A stretch of DNA of 15,097 bases, taken from the NCBI GenBank assembly GCA_014377915.1, contig JACMOT010000603.1:1-15097 (forward strand). Reading direction: 5' to 3'. Positions within the stretch are counted from its first letter, which is position 1. Every line of letters starts with the position of its first letter. The notes under the pieces were generated by a model. That model ran no database searches and was not told where the DNA came from. It worked only from the letters and a program-made list of their open reading frames with translations. Position numbers and translations under genes: made by a program. Source of the DNA: Tardiphaga sp. (GTDB lineage: Bacteria; Pseudomonadota; Alphaproteobacteria; Rhizobiales; Xanthobacteraceae). This document shows positions 1 through 6,795 of this stretch, in pieces.

Positions 1-156
1 GAGCAGGGCGAACCCCAGCGCCGGGTCGACCCAGCGCTCGGGGCCCGCGAGGGTGTCGTCGAGGAACTCCGGGTAGGCGGTCAGGCGTGGAGCGAGCGTG
101 AACCCGCGCTCCTCGGTGACGCTGCGGAGGCGGTCGAGGACAGGCCACGGCCATGG
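1..156 (-). pseudogene. Foreign fragment resembling actinobacterial FO synthase (CofG part), at a chimeric edge
   Basis: Read on the minus strand from 156 down to 1, one frame stays open for 52 codons and gives a peptide beginning PWPWPVLDRL, with ERGFTLAPRLTAYPEF in the middle and RWVDPAL near the end. This matches my memory of the end of the CofG half of FO synthase (FbiC/CofGH, the F420 precursor enzyme), which has an 'ERPWP...GFTL..RLT.YPE(Y/F)...W(L/V)DP' pattern. Codons end almost always in G or C, more extreme than in the neighbouring genes. The frame differs from that of the adjoining molybdopterin subunit, and neither protein has a proper end here. The simplest explanation is that DNA of another organism was joined to this contig end around 140-156, where a short CCATGGCC-like identity could have bridged the two. 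True horizontal insertion is possible but less likely. The family identification rests on motif memory only. Confidence 0.6.
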
Positions 157-1055
157 GTACCGCCCACAAAATCGTCGGTGCGGTCGCCGCGCCAGCGGAT
201 CTTGCGACCGAGCTTGACGGCGGCATAGGCGACGATGCCATCTTCGGGATACAGGCTGGTTTTCTGGCCGAAACCGCCGCCGATATCGCCGACCACCACG
301 CGGATGCTGTCCTTCGGACGCTTCAGGATCGCGTCGGCCAGAATATCGCGGGTCGAGGCCGGCGTCTGCGACTGCACATGCAGCGTCAGACGGCCGGATT
401 TCGGGTCGACCTCGGCGATGGTGCTGCGCGGCTCCAGCGCCGACGGCATCAGGCGCTGACTGACAAGGTCGAGCGAGACGACATGCTTGGCGGCGGCGAA
501 GGCGGCTTCCACCTTGTCGGCATCGCCATAGCTGGTAGCCGCCACGATATTGTCCGGCGCGGCCGGCCACACCACCGGTGCCCCAGGCTGCATTGCCGCG
601 GCGAGATCCACCACCGCCGGCATAACATCATAGATAATCTCGATCGCCTCGGCGGCGAGTTGCGCCGCGCTCCGCGAATTGGCGACGATGGCCGCTACCG
701 ACTCGCCGGCGTAGCGCACGATCTCGTGGGCCAGCAGCCGACGCGGCGGAAAGGTCGCCGCCGAGCCGTCCGGCCGCTTGAAGATCGGGAGCGTCGGCAG
801 CGTGCCGACATCGTCGGCGACCAGATCGGCGCCGGAGTAGATTGCCTCGACGCCCGGCATCGCCCGCGCGGCCGTTATGTCCATCGAGACGATTCGGGCA
901 TGCGCATGCGGCGAGCGCAGCACATAGAGCCACAATGCGCCGTCTTCCGGCTTGTCGTCGATGAAGAGACCCTGCCCGGTCAGAAGTCGCTGGTCCTCGA
1001 GGCGCTTGGGCGAGAGACCCGCGCCAAAGCGCATGTTGCCGGGCAAAATGTTCAT
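81..1055 (-). CDS. Xanthine dehydrogenase/CO dehydrogenase-type molybdopterin-binding subunit, truncated
   Basis: This is the N-terminal ~300 residues of a large subunit of the molybdenum hydroxylase family (CoxL/XdhB type), which normally runs to about 750-800 residues. These enzymes hydroxylate N-heterocycles, aldehydes or CO with a molybdopterin-cytosine cofactor. Visible marks are the start RFGAGLSPKRLEDQRLLTGQG (residues 9-29), SPHAHARI (48-55), the a/b hammerhead region after it, and the cofactor-site motif GDIGGGFGQK (about 257-266). The ATG at 1055 has AGGATCC just upstream as a ribosome site. Family-like sequence holds to GGTHGR (about 298-303) and then changes into an unrelated serine/alanine-rich tail that ends at a chance stop, so the real 3' end is missing because of the chimeric edge. 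The active-site loop and catalytic Glu are not in view, so the substrate cannot be named. It lies 154 bp downstream of the aldolase-type gene on the same strand, possibly in the same transcript. Confidence 0.85.
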   Translation of the reverse strand: MNILPGNMRFGAGLSPKRLEDQRLLTGQGLFIDDKPEDGALWLYVLRSPHAHARIVSMDITAARAMPGVEAIYSGADLVADDVGTLPTLPIFKRPDGSAATFPPRRLLAHEIVRYAGESVAAIVANSRSAAQLAAEAIEIIYDVMPAVVDLAAAMQPGAPVVWPAAPDNIVAATSYGDADKVEAAFAAAKHVVSLDLVSQRLMPSALEPRSTIAEVDPKSGRLTLHVQSQTPASTRDILADAILKRPKDSIRVVVGDIGGGFGQKTSLYPEDGIVAYAAVKLGRKIRWRGDRTDDFVGGTHGRGLSSTASAASPRSAGSRSLHA

Positions 1056-1091
1056 GAAAGGATCCTATGGCGCGGAGATCGAGCGTGATTG

Positions 1092-1101
1092 GACCGGTTC
1101 T
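1092..1101. promoter_or_regulatory. Copy 1 of the 10-base motif GACCGGTTCT (candidate operator)
   Basis: GACCGGTTCT occurs here, 37 bp before the molybdopterin subunit start (AGAACCGGTC on that gene's strand). The same 10-mer recurs at 1173-1182 and 4868-4877, all outside genes. The flank ATTGGA before it resembles that of the third copy. The ACCGGT core is palindromic, as is usual for dimeric regulators. The regulator is unknown. Confidence 0.4.
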
Positions 1102-1172
1102 ACCCCATAACCGCGGCAGCAGCCAACAGCACCACGGACAATGCAGAAAAGCCGGATGGCATGGAAGGTTGA

Positions 1173-1182
1173 GACCGGTTCT
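1173..1182. promoter_or_regulatory. Copy 2 of the 10-base motif GACCGGTTCT (candidate operator)
   Basis: Second exact copy of GACCGGTTCT, 81 bp from the first, in the 154-bp gap between the aldolase-type gene and the molybdopterin subunit gene. Both copies are followed by a short ACCC run (ACCCC after copy 1, TGACCC after copy 2). Two copies before one gene suggest a cooperative binding site, which would mean that the molybdopterin subunit has its own regulated promoter here. Confidence 0.4.
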
Positions 1183-1212
1183 TGACCCACGGGATACGCC
1201 GTATCGAGGTCA
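1183..1212. terminator. Inverted repeat at the end of the aldolase-type gene, possible attenuator or mRNA 3' hairpin
   Basis: GATACG (1193-1198), one base, then CGTATC (1200-1205) form a perfect palindrome. Around it TGACC (1183-1187) can pair with GGTCA (1208-1212), which includes the stop codon of the aldolase-type gene. The hairpin lies exactly at the gene's 3' end but has no T-run on either strand, so it is not a classic Rho-independent terminator. It may protect the mRNA end or lower read-through into the molybdopterin gene. Confidence 0.3.
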
Positions 1213-2097
1213 CGCCATGTCGCTCAGCAACACCTCGATCACCTCGCGTTCGTTCGAAGTAAGAGCCGCCTGCGGCGAGAGGGGATCACCGACCTCATAG
1301 CCCTGGATCGCCAGTCCGGTGTTGATGCAGGCGGCGAGGTTGTAGCGGGTAAACGCTTCGTTGAGCTGCCACATCCGGCGCTGCAGCGCCATCGCTTCGT
1401 CCCAACGCTGCGAGCGGCACAGATTGTACAGTTCGACGCTCTGTCGCGGCACCACACAGGCTGATCCCGACATCCAGCCAACGCCGCCGACCAGCATCAC
1501 CGCCGCCGGGATGTGCGCCGAAGCCGAGAACACCTTCAGGTCGGCACCGCAGCGGTTGATGATCGACAGCAGGCGGCCGGTATTGGTGGAGGCATCCTTG
1601 ATATACTGAATCCGCGGATGCTGCGCGAGCCGGGCCACCACGTCGATCGCAAGGTCGGCCCGCTGGAACTGCGGGTTGGAGTAGATCACCACCGGAATGT
1701 CGACGGCATCGGCGATGGCACGAAAATACGACTCGACCTGCGCGTCTTTGAGCGGGAAATACGCCTTCATGATCGCCAGAATGCCATCGGCGCCGGCCTT
1801 CTGATAAAACATGGCCTGCGCCACGGCGTCGACCGTCGACGTCGAGGCCACGCCAGCCACCACCGGCACACGCCCTGCGACCGCCTCGATAGTGGTGAGC
1901 ACCACGGTCCGCCGTTGCTCGCGGTTCAGATAGGCAAATTCGCCGGTTGAACCGAGCGGCGCCAGTCCATGCACGCCCGACGCCACCAGATGATCGCACA
2001 GCCGACCCAGCACGTCGGTGCGAATCCGGCCGTCGCCATCGACCGGCGACACCGGATAGGGAAACACGCCGTGAAAACCGCCTGCGTGCGGGATCAC
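1210..2097 (-). CDS. Dihydrodipicolinate synthase/N-acetylneuraminate lyase family protein
   Basis: A 295-residue TIM-barrel class I aldolase of the DapA/NanA family. These enzymes form a Schiff base between a lysine and a 2-oxo acid (often pyruvate) and catalyse aldol, retro-aldol or dehydration steps. Visible in order are FPYPVSP near the N-terminus, GSTGEF (49-54, where lysine-biosynthetic DapA usually has GTTGE), the catalytic tyrosine in VIYSNP (Tyr139) and the Schiff-base lysine in YIKDAS (Lys167). Length is normal. The best start is GTG at 2097, which overlaps the TGA of the preceding gene as GTGA; a longer in-frame extension to 2208 would lie inside that gene and has no family-like sequence. 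The catabolic-looking neighbours (amidohydrolase, dehydrogenase, molybdenum hydroxylase) argue against lysine biosynthesis and for breakdown of a 2-oxo acid intermediate, but the substrate is not predictable by eye. Confidence 0.88.
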   Translation of the reverse strand: MIPHAGGFHGVFPYPVSPVDGDGRIRTDVLGRLCDHLVASGVHGLAPLGSTGEFAYLNREQRRTVVLTTIEAVAGRVPVVAGVASTSTVDAVAQAMFYQKAGADGILAIMKAYFPLKDAQVESYFRAIADAVDIPVVIYSNPQFQRADLAIDVVARLAQHPRIQYIKDASTNTGRLLSIINRCGADLKVFSASAHIPAAVMLVGGVGWMSGSACVVPRQSVELYNLCRSQRWDEAMALQRRMWQLNEAFTRYNLAACINTGLAIQGYEVGDPLSPQAALTSNEREVIEVLLSDMA

Positions 2098-2993
2098 TTT
2101 TTCTCTGCCAGCGTCACGCCAGCGAGCTGCTCGCTGAGCCTGGCGATGGCGGTGTGATCCTCGCCCTTGCCAAGCATCGTTCCGGCGCTGGCCCACATCT
2201 CGCGGCACAGCGCCGCGAACGGGGTCGGCGCGGCATGGTCACGGCCAACCTCGAGCGCGATCGAGAGATCCTTGACCATCAGGTCGAGTCCGAAGCCACT
2301 GTCGAATTTGCGCGACAGAACAAACTGTTTGAGCTTCTTCTGCGTGCTGTTGTTCATGCCGGTGGAGGCATTGAGCACGTCGGTCATGACAGCCGGATCG
2401 AGCCCGAACTGCTGGCCGATCACCAGCGCTTCGACGGCGATCAAGAATCCGCCGGCGGATACCAGATTGTTGAGCGCCTTCATCGCCTGCCCCGCGCCGA
2501 CCGGTCCGATGCGATGAATGGTCGTGCCCATTGCCCGCAGCACGGCCTCGACACGATCCAGCGCCGCCGCCTCGCCGCCGCTCATGATCGCCAGTTCGCC
2601 GGTGATTGCTCGTGAAACGCCGCCAGACACCGGTGCGTCCAGCACAACCACGCCAATCGATTCCAGATCTTTCGCGATCTTCTGCGTCGCAGCCGGCGCG
2701 CCCGAACTCATGTCGATCAGAATCTGTCCGGCTCGCAGACCGCCACGAATCTGCTCCACCACCGTCGCCACATGCGCCGAGGTGGGCAGCATGGTGATGA
2801 TGACATCTGCCTCCCGTGCCGACTCCGCCAAATCCCTCGCGGCGGTGCCTCCAACGGTCGCGACGAATTCCACCGCGCGGCCTGCCACCGCGTCGCTGAC
2901 GGCAACCTCAAAACCCGCTTTCAGCAGCTGAGCGGCCATCGGCCAGCCCATATTGCCGATGCCAATAAAGCAGACGCGCTTCACAATGTTCAT
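2094..2993 (-). CDS. NAD(P)-dependent reductase of the 3-hydroxyisobutyrate dehydrogenase family
   Basis: A 299-residue beta-hydroxyacid dehydrogenase. It has the N-terminal Rossmann dinucleotide motif GIGNMG (11-16), a conserved TMLP (67-70), the substrate-site motif DAPVSGG (119-125) and the catalytic lysine in [11 protein letters not shown] (Lys172), followed by the all-helical C-terminal domain. The family reversibly oxidises 3-hydroxy acids to semialdehydes: 3-hydroxyisobutyrate dehydrogenase, tartronate semialdehyde reductase (GlxR) and similar. GlxR acts on glyoxylate carboligase product at the end of allantoin breakdown in E. coli, so a tartronate semialdehyde reductase role would suit the amidohydrolase upstream. 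This is inference, as no carboligase is in the window. Its ATG overlaps the TGA of the preceding gene (ATGA) and its own TGA overlaps the next start (GTGA), so all three genes are probably translationally coupled. Confidence 0.88.
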   Translation of the reverse strand: MNIVKRVCFIGIGNMGWPMAAQLLKAGFEVAVSDAVAGRAVEFVATVGGTAARDLAESAREADVIITMLPTSAHVATVVEQIRGGLRAGQILIDMSSGAPAATQKIAKDLESIGVVVLDAPVSGGVSRAITGELAIMSGGEAAALDRVEAVLRAMGTTIHRIGPVGAGQAMKALNNLVSAGGFLIAVEALVIGQQFGLDPAVMTDVLNASTGMNNSTQKKLKQFVLSRKFDSGFGLDLMVKDLSIALEVGRDHAAPTPFAALCREMWASAGTMLGKGEDHTAIARLSEQLAGVTLAEKK

Positions 2994-3397
2994 TCGGCAG
3001 CACCGGCGGTCTTGTCGAGCGCGCCTTCAGCCTTCAGCACATCATGCGCGGCCTTGAACGCCTCGAGGCCGGCAGGGATGCCGCAATAGACGGTGGCGTG
3101 CAGCAGGATTTCCTTGATCTCATCCACGGTGACGCCATTGGCCAGCGCCCCCTTGACATGCAGCTTGATTTCGTTGGGCGCCTTCAGCGCGGTCAGCATC
3201 GCCAGATTCAGCATGCTGCGGGTCTTGCGATCGAGGCCCGGTCGGGTCCAGGCATAGCCCCAACACCATTCGGTGGTGATGTCCTGGAACGCCATCATGA
3301 AATCATCGGCTTTGGCGATGCTGCCATCGACATAATCCTTGCCCAACACGTCACGGCGGACTTCGAGACCTTCTTTGAACATCTTGCTATCGCTCAT
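2990..3397 (-). CDS. Carboxymuconolactone decarboxylase family protein (PcaC-like)
   Basis: A 135-residue small helical protein of the CMD/AhpD superfamily. The family pattern is clear: RPGLDRKTRSMLNLAM (52-67), LHVKGALANGVT (79-90) and VYCGIPAG (103-110), as in gamma-carboxymuconolactone decarboxylase (PcaC). It lacks the CxxC redox motif of AhpD peroxidases, so decarboxylation or a similar acid-base reaction is more likely than redox chemistry. There is no beta-ketoadipate pathway gene nearby, so PcaC itself is doubtful and a related ring-opening product may be the substrate. The start chosen is ATG 3397, with GGAAG six bases upstream; an in-frame extension to 3442 carries no family-like sequence. 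It overlaps the next gene by 4 bp and lies 135 bp after the amidohydrolase gene. Confidence 0.85.
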   Translation of the reverse strand: MSDSKMFKEGLEVRRDVLGKDYVDGSIAKADDFMMAFQDITTEWCWGYAWTRPGLDRKTRSMLNLAMLTALKAPNEIKLHVKGALANGVTVDEIKEILLHATVYCGIPAGLEAFKAAHDVLKAEGALDKTAGAAE

Positions 3398-3440
3398 GGC
3401 TTCCATCCCGACTCGTGGTCTTGTTTCAGCTCGTTGCTTC

Positions 3441-3470
3441 AACCTTCGGAATCCAGTGGAGTTTTGTCAA
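3441..3470 (-). promoter_or_regulatory. Possible promoter before the decarboxylase/reductase/aldolase genes
   Basis: On the minus strand a perfect TTGACA (3470-3465) lies in the 135-bp gap after the amidohydrolase gene. The hexamer 17-18 bp downstream (GAAGGT or AAGGTT) is a poor -10 match, so this is only a candidate. If real, it would let the three coupled genes be transcribed separately from the amidohydrolase gene. No clear terminator was seen in the gap. Confidence 0.22.
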
Positions 3471-3532
3471 CAACCCTTAGAGCCGCCGAACGACAACCTG
3501 AGTAAGGCGACGCGCAAGGGAGGTGAGCGACA

Positions 3533-4822
3533 TCAGCCTTTCGGGGCGAAGTTTTCGATCATGCGCAGCAGCACCCGCGCGCCGATATCGGCATCTGGGG
3601 CCTCGACATGTTCGGCCGGATTATGGCTCACGCCGCCGCGGCAGCGCACGAACAGCATCGCAACATCGGTGATATCGATCATCGCCATGCCGTCATGGCC
3701 GGCGCCACTCGGCAGTTCGAACACCGGGCAGCCTTCCGCCATCACGGCGGCGGCGATCTGCTGTTGCAGCCATGGCGCGCAAGGCACCGTGCGGTTCTCG
3801 TGGGTGACGTTGATGTCCAGCTGCAGGCCACGCCGCTTCACGATCTCCTCGATCTGGCGGACGATGTCGGCGATGGCCAGCTTGCGGAACGGGTCACGCG
3901 GGCTGCGAATGTCGATGGTGAAAGACACCATGCCGGGAATGACGTTGGTGGCGCCAGGCATCGCGTTGATATAACCGACGGTGCCGACCAGACCATCACG
4001 ATCGGTGGCGCAGAATTCCTCGATCGCCACGATACATTCGGCCGCGCCCGCCAGCGCGTCGCGGCGCAACGCCATCGGCACCGTGCCGGCATGGCCCGCG
4101 ATGCCGCGCAGTTCGACCGCCAGCCGGGTCGCACCGGCGATCGCGGTGACGACACCGACCGGCAAGTGCTTTGCTTCCAGCACCGGGCCTTGCTCGATAT
4201 GCAACTCGACATAGGCCAGCACCTCGGCAGGCGCCCGCGCCGCGGCGCCGATATGGTCGGGGTCAAGCCCGAAGGTCTGCATCGCCTGCCGCATCGTTAC
4301 GCCCCGCCGGTCCTTGCTGCCGAGCGCGCTTTCGTCAAAGGTGCCGGCGATGGCACGACTGCCGAGCAGCGTGGAGGCAAAGCGCACGCCCTCTTCGTCG
4401 GCAAAACCGGTGACCTCGATAGCGAATGGCAAGCGCACGCCGCGCGCATGCAGATCGGCGACGCAGGCAATGGCCGTGATGACGCCGAGCGGGCCGTCCC
4501 AGCGACCGGCATCGCGCACGGTATCATAATGCGAGCCCAGCATCAGGCACGGCAGGCCGGGCCGTTCGCCCTCATAGCGACCGCAGACATTGCCGATGGC
4601 ATCGAGATGCGCCGCCATTCCGGCCTCCCGCATCCAGGCCATGATCATCTCGGCAGCCGCGCGATGTTCCGGCGTCAGGAATATCCGGGTCAACTGCCCA
4701 GGCGCTTCGGTAATCGCCGCCAGCGCATCGATGCGCCCCGCGATCTGTTCGCCGAACAACAGGCCAGCCAGCCCGGTGACTTTCGCTTCCATCGCAATCA
4801 TGCTTTTTATTGCGCCACGCAT
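3533..4822 (-). CDS. Zn-dependent allantoate amidohydrolase / N-carbamoyl amino acid hydrolase family
   Basis: A 429-residue M20-type metal-dependent amidohydrolase of the AllC/UAH/hydantoinase-carbamoylase group. Members remove ureido or carbamoyl nitrogen, for example allantoate to ureidoglycine, CO2 and ammonia. Metal and catalytic motifs are intact: GSHYD (His98, Asp100), Asp109 in RWDGPLGV, the Glu pair in ADEEGVRF (143-144), HIEQGPVLEA (His208), the dimer-domain GIAGHAGTVPM (His244), PSGAGHDGMAM (371-381) and RGGVSHNP (His400). Length matches the family. The start is uncertain: ATG 4822 gives the longest form, while ATG 4801 or 4792 (MIAMEAKVTG) gives a more usual N-terminus; none has a strong ribosome site. 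Next to a GuaD-like deaminase and purine transport genes, allantoate is the most reasonable substrate, but N-carbamoyl compounds from pyrimidines or hydantoins cannot be excluded. It is divergent from the deaminase gene and shares its 97-bp promoter region. Confidence 0.85.
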   Translation of the reverse strand: MRGAIKSMIAMEAKVTGLAGLLFGEQIAGRIDALAAITEAPGQLTRIFLTPEHRAAAEMIMAWMREAGMAAHLDAIGNVCGRYEGERPGLPCLMLGSHYDTVRDAGRWDGPLGVITAIACVADLHARGVRLPFAIEVTGFADEEGVRFASTLLGSRAIAGTFDESALGSKDRRGVTMRQAMQTFGLDPDHIGAAARAPAEVLAYVELHIEQGPVLEAKHLPVGVVTAIAGATRLAVELRGIAGHAGTVPMALRRDALAGAAECIVAIEEFCATDRDGLVGTVGYINAMPGATNVIPGMVSFTIDIRSPRDPFRKLAIADIVRQIEEIVKRRGLQLDINVTHENRTVPCAPWLQQQIAAAVMAEGCPVFELPSGAGHDGMAMIDITDVAMLFVRCRGGVSHNPAEHVEAPDADIGARVLLRMIENFAPKG

Positions 4823-4867
4823 TGTCGCGGCATGAGATCACTATCGCGCCACGATCCTAATTGGACG

Positions 4868-4877
4868 GACCGGTTCT
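4868..4877. promoter_or_regulatory. Copy 3 of the 10-base motif GACCGGTTCT in a divergent promoter region
   Basis: Third exact copy of the motif found at 1092 and 1173, here in the 97-bp region between the divergent amidohydrolase and deaminase genes. It is preceded by ATTGGACG, close to the ATTGGA of copy 1. A dimeric regulator bound here could control both genes at once. No convincing -35/-10 pair could be assigned around it by eye. Confidence 0.4.
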
Positions 4878-4919
4878 GGCGAATCCGGCCGATTCCGGCA
4901 AGCTGGAGACCAGACAGCC

Positions 4920-5426
4920 ATGGACGATCCAACCAAGTTGACCGCCGCGGAGCGCGACGCGTTGTTTCTGCGCCGCTCGTTCGACGCCGGGCGCCGCGCC
5001 GTGGCGCAGGGCAATCATCCGTTCGGCGCCGTGCTGGTCGACCAAAATTATCGGCTGTTGCTCGAGGCAGGCAACGCCTTCATGCCATCGCATGACGGCA
5101 CCGCCCATGCCGAGCGACTGCTCTGCACCGAGGCCGCGACCCGCTTCAGCCCCGATATTCTCAAGGGGGCGACGCTGTATTCATCGGCAGAGCCCTGCGC
5201 GATGTGCGCCGGCGCGATCTACTGGACCGGCATCGGCCGCGTGGTGTTTGGTCTCGGCGAGGCCCGGCTGAAGGCGATCACCGGCAATCATCCGGAAAAC
5301 CCGACGCTGGATATGCCCTGCCGCACGGTGTTTGCGAGCGGCCAGAAGAGTATCGAGGTGGTCGGCCCCATACTAGAAGACGAGGCCGCGGCGCTGCACG
5401 AGAATTTCTGGGCAGAGAAGAATTGA
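4920..5426 (+). CDS. GuaD-like nucleobase/nucleoside deaminase (cytidine deaminase superfamily)
   Basis: A 168-residue deaminase with the two zinc signatures of the cytidine/deoxycytidylate deaminase fold: HAE (63-65, zinc His63 and proton-shuttling Glu65) and PCAMC (92-96, zinc Cys93 and Cys96). The core FGAVLVD (35-41) and AIYWTGIGRVVFG after the second motif are typical of bacterial guanine deaminases and related proteins; TadA tRNA deaminases share PCAMC but differ in the C-terminal half. Guanine to xanthine is the likely reaction, feeding the molybdenum hydroxylase and urate pathway encoded around it. Cytosine or nucleoside substrates remain possible. ATG 4920 is preceded by GGAGA about 10 bases upstream. 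It is a single-gene unit ending in a strong hairpin terminator. Confidence 0.85.
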   Translation: MDDPTKLTAAERDALFLRRSFDAGRRAVAQGNHPFGAVLVDQNYRLLLEAGNAFMPSHDGTAHAERLLCTEAATRFSPDILKGATLYSSAEPCAMCAGAIYWTGIGRVVFGLGEARLKAITGNHPENPTLDMPCRTVFASGQKSIEVVGPILEDEAAALHENFWAEKN

Positions 5427-5462
5427 TCCGAAGAATCGCACCGGCCGCTGGCGCAGTCAAGG

Positions 5463-5497
5463 AAATGGCGCCGTGGATCTCCCCCGGCGCCATTTTT
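5463..5497 (+). terminator. Rho-independent terminator of the deaminase gene, between convergent genes
   Basis: AAATGGCGCCG (5463-5473) and CGGCGCCATTT (5485-5495) form a perfect 11-bp stem with an 11-base loop, followed by a run of five T (5493-5497). It lies 37 bp after the deaminase stop and 20 bp before the stop of the channel gene coming from the other side. On the minus strand the T-run is shorter and interrupted, so it may work both ways but should be stronger for the deaminase. Confidence 0.85.
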
Positions 5498-5516
5498 CGT
5501 CCGTCGCCAGTCTATA

Positions 5517-6578
5517 TCAGAACTTGACGGTGATACCCGAGTACAATGACTTCTCGGTGCAAGCTCCAGCCACGACACCAATGCAGGCACCGCTGGCGTT
5601 ATGGTCGAGGCCGAACTTGTTTTCCCAGTAACGGTACGCAACCCAGACATCGACATTGTGCGTGTACTTCGGACCCCAGACGGCCTTGCTGGCGTCAAAG
5701 GTCAGACGGATCGGCTCGCTGTTGATCTCGGTCTTGGTCTTGGTGTTCGTGACGGCGTTGAAGGCCAGCGGATTGGCTTCGTTGCCCTTCGGGCCGTAGA
5801 AGCCGGCGCGACCACTGATCGCAAAATACGACAGGCTCGGCGGCAGGAAGCCGAGGTCCATGTAGTAATTCATTTCGACCGCCCAGGTGCCCTTGAACTC
5901 GGTATTGCCGTCCGAATTACAGGTCACGCCGGGGACTCCGGGTCCGAACAGGCCGCACTGCGAATAGGCGTTGTGGTTGATTTCCTTGTAGTACAGCGGA
6001 TTGACGTTGAAGAAGCCCTTGTAAGGCAGGTCAAACGCGAACTGCACACCGGTGACGATGTCTCGCTTGGCAGCGCCGAAATAGCGGTCTTCCGTGTTGG
6101 CATCGGCGCCGATCACGAACGACACGTTGCGCAGCGGGCCGTAGCTGAACGCCTTGGTGTTAAAGATTTCGTTGAAACCGAAGGTGCTGCGGATAAGGCC
6201 GTAGATTTCGGTGGCGCCGGCGCAGCCCGTCGGGCCGCCCGGGGCGAGGCACGGACCAGCCGGATCAGCATGGTCGGACTTCAACAGATCGATGTTGAAA
6301 AAGTTGGTGCCGTAGGCCCAGATGTCGAAATGGGTAAAGGCATAGACCTGCTTCGCCGTCTTGCTGGCACTGCCGGGCTGGGTCGCGGTGAACTGGTAGG
6401 CGAAGGTGACGCGGTTGTCGTTCAGCAAAAAGAACGGCAGGTCGACGATCGGCTTGGCCTTGACCGGAAACGGCGCCAGATCGGCGGCACTGGCCGCGCC
6501 CATCGGCGCCAGTGTTGCAAGCGACAACATCGTCGCGGCTGCCATGGATCGATACATGGATCGATAGTTGAATTCCAT
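5517..6578 (-). CDS. Exported outer-membrane channel, Tsx-like (nucleoside-specific porin family)
   Basis: A 353-residue exported beta-barrel protein. The N-terminus from ATG 6578 (MEFNYRSMYRSM) has a basic stretch, a hydrophobic core ATMLSLATLAPMG and a signal peptidase site ASA|AD after residue 31. The mature part is rich in alternating aromatic strands (for example YAFTHFDIWAYGTNFFN, 79-95) and ends in ...SGITVKF, the C-terminal phenylalanine usual for outer-membrane barrels. The overall look is that of Tsx-type nucleoside channels, and the gene next door encodes a nucleoside/purine-type ABC importer, which supports purine uptake through the outer membrane. Three closely spaced cysteine pairs (110/119, 208/220, 332/340) probably form disulphides in surface loops and are unusual for a porin. 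A start at 6662 would add 28 unlike residues before the signal peptide and was rejected. The family call is moderate; that it is an exported barrel is firmer. Confidence 0.72.
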   Translation of the reverse strand: MEFNYRSMYRSMAAATMLSLATLAPMGAASAADLAPFPVKAKPIVDLPFFLLNDNRVTFAYQFTATQPGSASKTAKQVYAFTHFDIWAYGTNFFNIDLLKSDHADPAGPCLAPGGPTGCAGATEIYGLIRSTFGFNEIFNTKAFSYGPLRNVSFVIGADANTEDRYFGAAKRDIVTGVQFAFDLPYKGFFNVNPLYYKEINHNAYSQCGLFGPGVPGVTCNSDGNTEFKGTWAVEMNYYMDLGFLPPSLSYFAISGRAGFYGPKGNEANPLAFNAVTNTKTKTEINSEPIRLTFDASKAVWGPKYTHNVDVWVAYRYWENKFGLDHNASGACIGVVAGACTEKSLYSGITVKF

Positions 6579-6750
6579 TTGTTGGTACCCCACCCGGTTG
6601 ACATGATTGGTAACGAACTTGTTCCAACCCTCGCCGCAATTCCGGATGGCGCGAAGCCTCAACTTTTTCCAGAGGGTGCATCATGTTTCATCAACAACTC
6701 CAGTATGTTCCGGGTTTCAGTTGAAATCCCGCGCGCCACCGGAGGGTGCC

Positions 6751-6795
6751 ATGACACCGAAATCGTCGGCCCTTGGAGCAAGTTACGGTTTGTAA
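6751..6795 (+). CDS. Possible 14-residue leader peptide
   Basis: An ATG at 6751 is preceded by GGAGGG (6741-6746), one of the best ribosome-binding sequences in the window, at a good spacing of four bases. The frame encodes MTPKSSALGASYGL and then stops at TAA. It is 360 bp before the importer ATPase gene. It could be a translated leader or a chance match. No attenuator-type pair of hairpins was recognised directly after it, and the peptide is not rich in a single amino acid. Confidence 0.2.
   Translation: MTPKSSALGASYGL

Noticed and set aside
3608..5095. 495-codon open frame on the plus strand opposite the amidohydrolase gene
   Set aside because: It is antisense to a gene with all family motifs intact; its translation is rich in Arg, His, Gly and Asp without any domain pattern, which is typical of the opposite strand of a high-GC gene.
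6598..6626. TTGACA on the plus strand near the channel gene start
   Set aside because: It points away from the channel gene, lies over 550 bp from the importer genes and has no -10 partner at 16-18 bp.
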